In this document: positions 15,092 through 15,618 of the stretch, piece by piece | Layout: the number at the start of each line of letters is the position of its first letter | Numbering within the stretch: the first letter of the stretch is position 1 | Origin: Candidatus Krumholzibacteriota bacterium | Lineage (GTDB): Bacteria; Krumholzibacteriota; Krumholzibacteriia; Krumholzibacteriales; Krumholzibacteriaceae | Length of the DNA stretch: 15,618 bases | Reading direction: 5' to 3' | Assembly: GCA_030630165.1 (NCBI GenBank) | Contig: DAOVNN010000019.1 | Location: forward strand, 1-15,618 | Notes under the pieces: model-generated | Told to the model about the DNA's origin: nothing | Database searches by the model: none | Seen by the model: the letters and a program-made list of their open reading frames with translations, nothing else | Position numbers and translations under genes: made by a program

Positions 15092-15121
15092 CTTGGTCTG
15101 CGAGTGCGGACCAGGAGTTTT
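15092..15121 (+). terminator. Terminator-like hairpin between the LysM-like lipoprotein and phoH
   Basis: CTTGGTCTGC (15092-15101) pairs with GCGGACCAGG (15106-15115) around a GAGT loop: ten pairs, two of them G-U. Only TTTT (15118-15121) follows after AG, so termination would be partial; read-through into phoH remains possible. Confidence 0.5.
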
Positions 15122-15141
15122 GTATTAAAGGGGAACGATTC

Positions 15142-15618
15142 TTGAAGCAGAAATCGAGAAAGAGAGTGCTCTCCCTGGCCGGCGTCGATCCGCTGAAGTT
15201 TCTCGGCGCGGGGGACAGGAACCTCGAACTTGTCGAGGATCATTTCGAGCAGAATATAGTAGTCCGCGGCGATGATATCATCATCACCGGCGATAATAAA
15301 CGGATCGATGAACTGACGTCTGTCCTGCAGACATTGATCAGCATCGCGGCGGGCGGCCGGGCCGTAACCGAAGGTGATGTGATGACAGTGCTGCGCGGCG
15401 GCGAGTCCAGTTCGAAGAAGATAGGTTCGCTCGACGAGACGGTCGTCTATTATTCCACCGCCAGAAGAAAGAGCATCGTCCCGAGAAGCGTCCGTCAGAA
15501 TGAATACGTCACCAGTGTGGCAGGGCACGATATCGTCTTTGCGATAGGGCCGGCCGGAACGGGCAAAACATACCTGGCGGTCGCGATGGCCCTTGCCGCG
15601 CTGAAGAGCGGGGAGATC
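15142..15618 (+). CDS. PhoH-family ATPase (3' partial)
   Basis: 159 codons are visible before the window ends. The N-terminal domain (LAGVDPLKFLGAGDRNLELVE, then a beta-rich NIVVRGDDIIITG segment and a helical part) is typical of PhoH-like proteins. After the linker, RRKSIVPRSVRQNEYV leads to the Walker A motif GPAGTGKT (residues 136-143) and YLAVAMALAALKSG. PhoH-like proteins are cytoplasmic P-loop ATPases, often near ybeY and the HD hydrolase yqfF, and linked to RNA metabolism; those neighbours would lie beyond the window. Start: TTG 15142 with AAAGGGG (15127-15133) 8 bases upstream; I see no ATG nearby in frame. Walker B and the rest are not visible. Confidence 0.88.
   Translation, partial: MKQKSRKRVLSLAGVDPLKFLGAGDRNLELVEDHFEQNIVVRGDDIIITGDNKRIDELTSVLQTLISIAAGGRAVTEGDVMTVLRGGESSSKKIGSLDETVVYYSTARRKSIVPRSVRQNEYVTSVAGHDIVFAIGPAGTGKTYLAVAMALAALKSGEI

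Noticed and set aside
1..15618. CRISPR arrays, insertion sequences, tRNA or rRNA genes
   Set aside because: No regularly spaced repeats, transposase-like frames, tRNA cloverleaf signatures or rRNA segments were seen.

Overview
The window is a gene-dense bacterial chromosome segment, moderately GC-rich, with no rRNA, tRNA, CRISPR array or insertion sequence that I can recognise. The gene set points to a Gram-negative member of the FCB superphylum (Krumholzibacteriota/Eisenbacteria-like lineages are my best guess, by inference only). The reasons are a secreted M6-type protease with a T9SS type A-like C-terminal sorting domain, a PorV/PorQ-family outer-membrane barrel next to it, an LpxH-like lipid A enzyme, and a short primary sigma factor without region 1.1, as in Bacteroidota/Chlorobiota. 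TTG start codons are frequent: five genes are best explained by TTG starts.

Layout. Positions 1-3451: the 3' part of the secreted M6-like protease, then a porV-like gene with its own strong promoter. Positions 3415-4173, minus strand: lpxH-like phosphoesterase, overlapping the porV-like gene tail to tail. Positions 4281-4610: a small coiled-coil protein. Positions 4611-4978: a non-coding stretch with a near-consensus sigma-70 promoter followed by about 220 nt of strongly structured RNA of no class I can name. Positions 4979-5842: rpoD, closed by a textbook terminator. Positions 6033-10358: a cell-envelope block (membrane-anchored M23 endopeptidase, AMIN-amidase-LysM protein, YbbR-domain protein, divergent PhnD-like anchored binding protein). 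Positions 10437-13904: a tightly coupled vanZ-like/hisS/aspS operon. Positions 14032-15057: two lipoproteins, the second with two degenerate LysM-like units. Position 15142 to the end: the start of a PhoH-family ATPase.

How the genes fit together. The first block concerns protein export across, and attachment to, the outer membrane, and lipid A synthesis. The central block combines the housekeeping sigma factor with peptidoglycan remodelling. The last block is aminoacyl-tRNA synthesis plus envelope lipoproteins.

Two things deserve most attention. First, the structured RNA ahead of rpoD, which has alternative mutually exclusive pairings and could be an independent RNA (6S-like is the first class to test) or a regulatory leader. 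Second, aspS carries an in-frame TAG at codon 75 where other AspRS proteins have Glu. This is a one-base change in an essential gene, so it is a sequencing error, a fresh nonsense mutation, or a suppressed stop.
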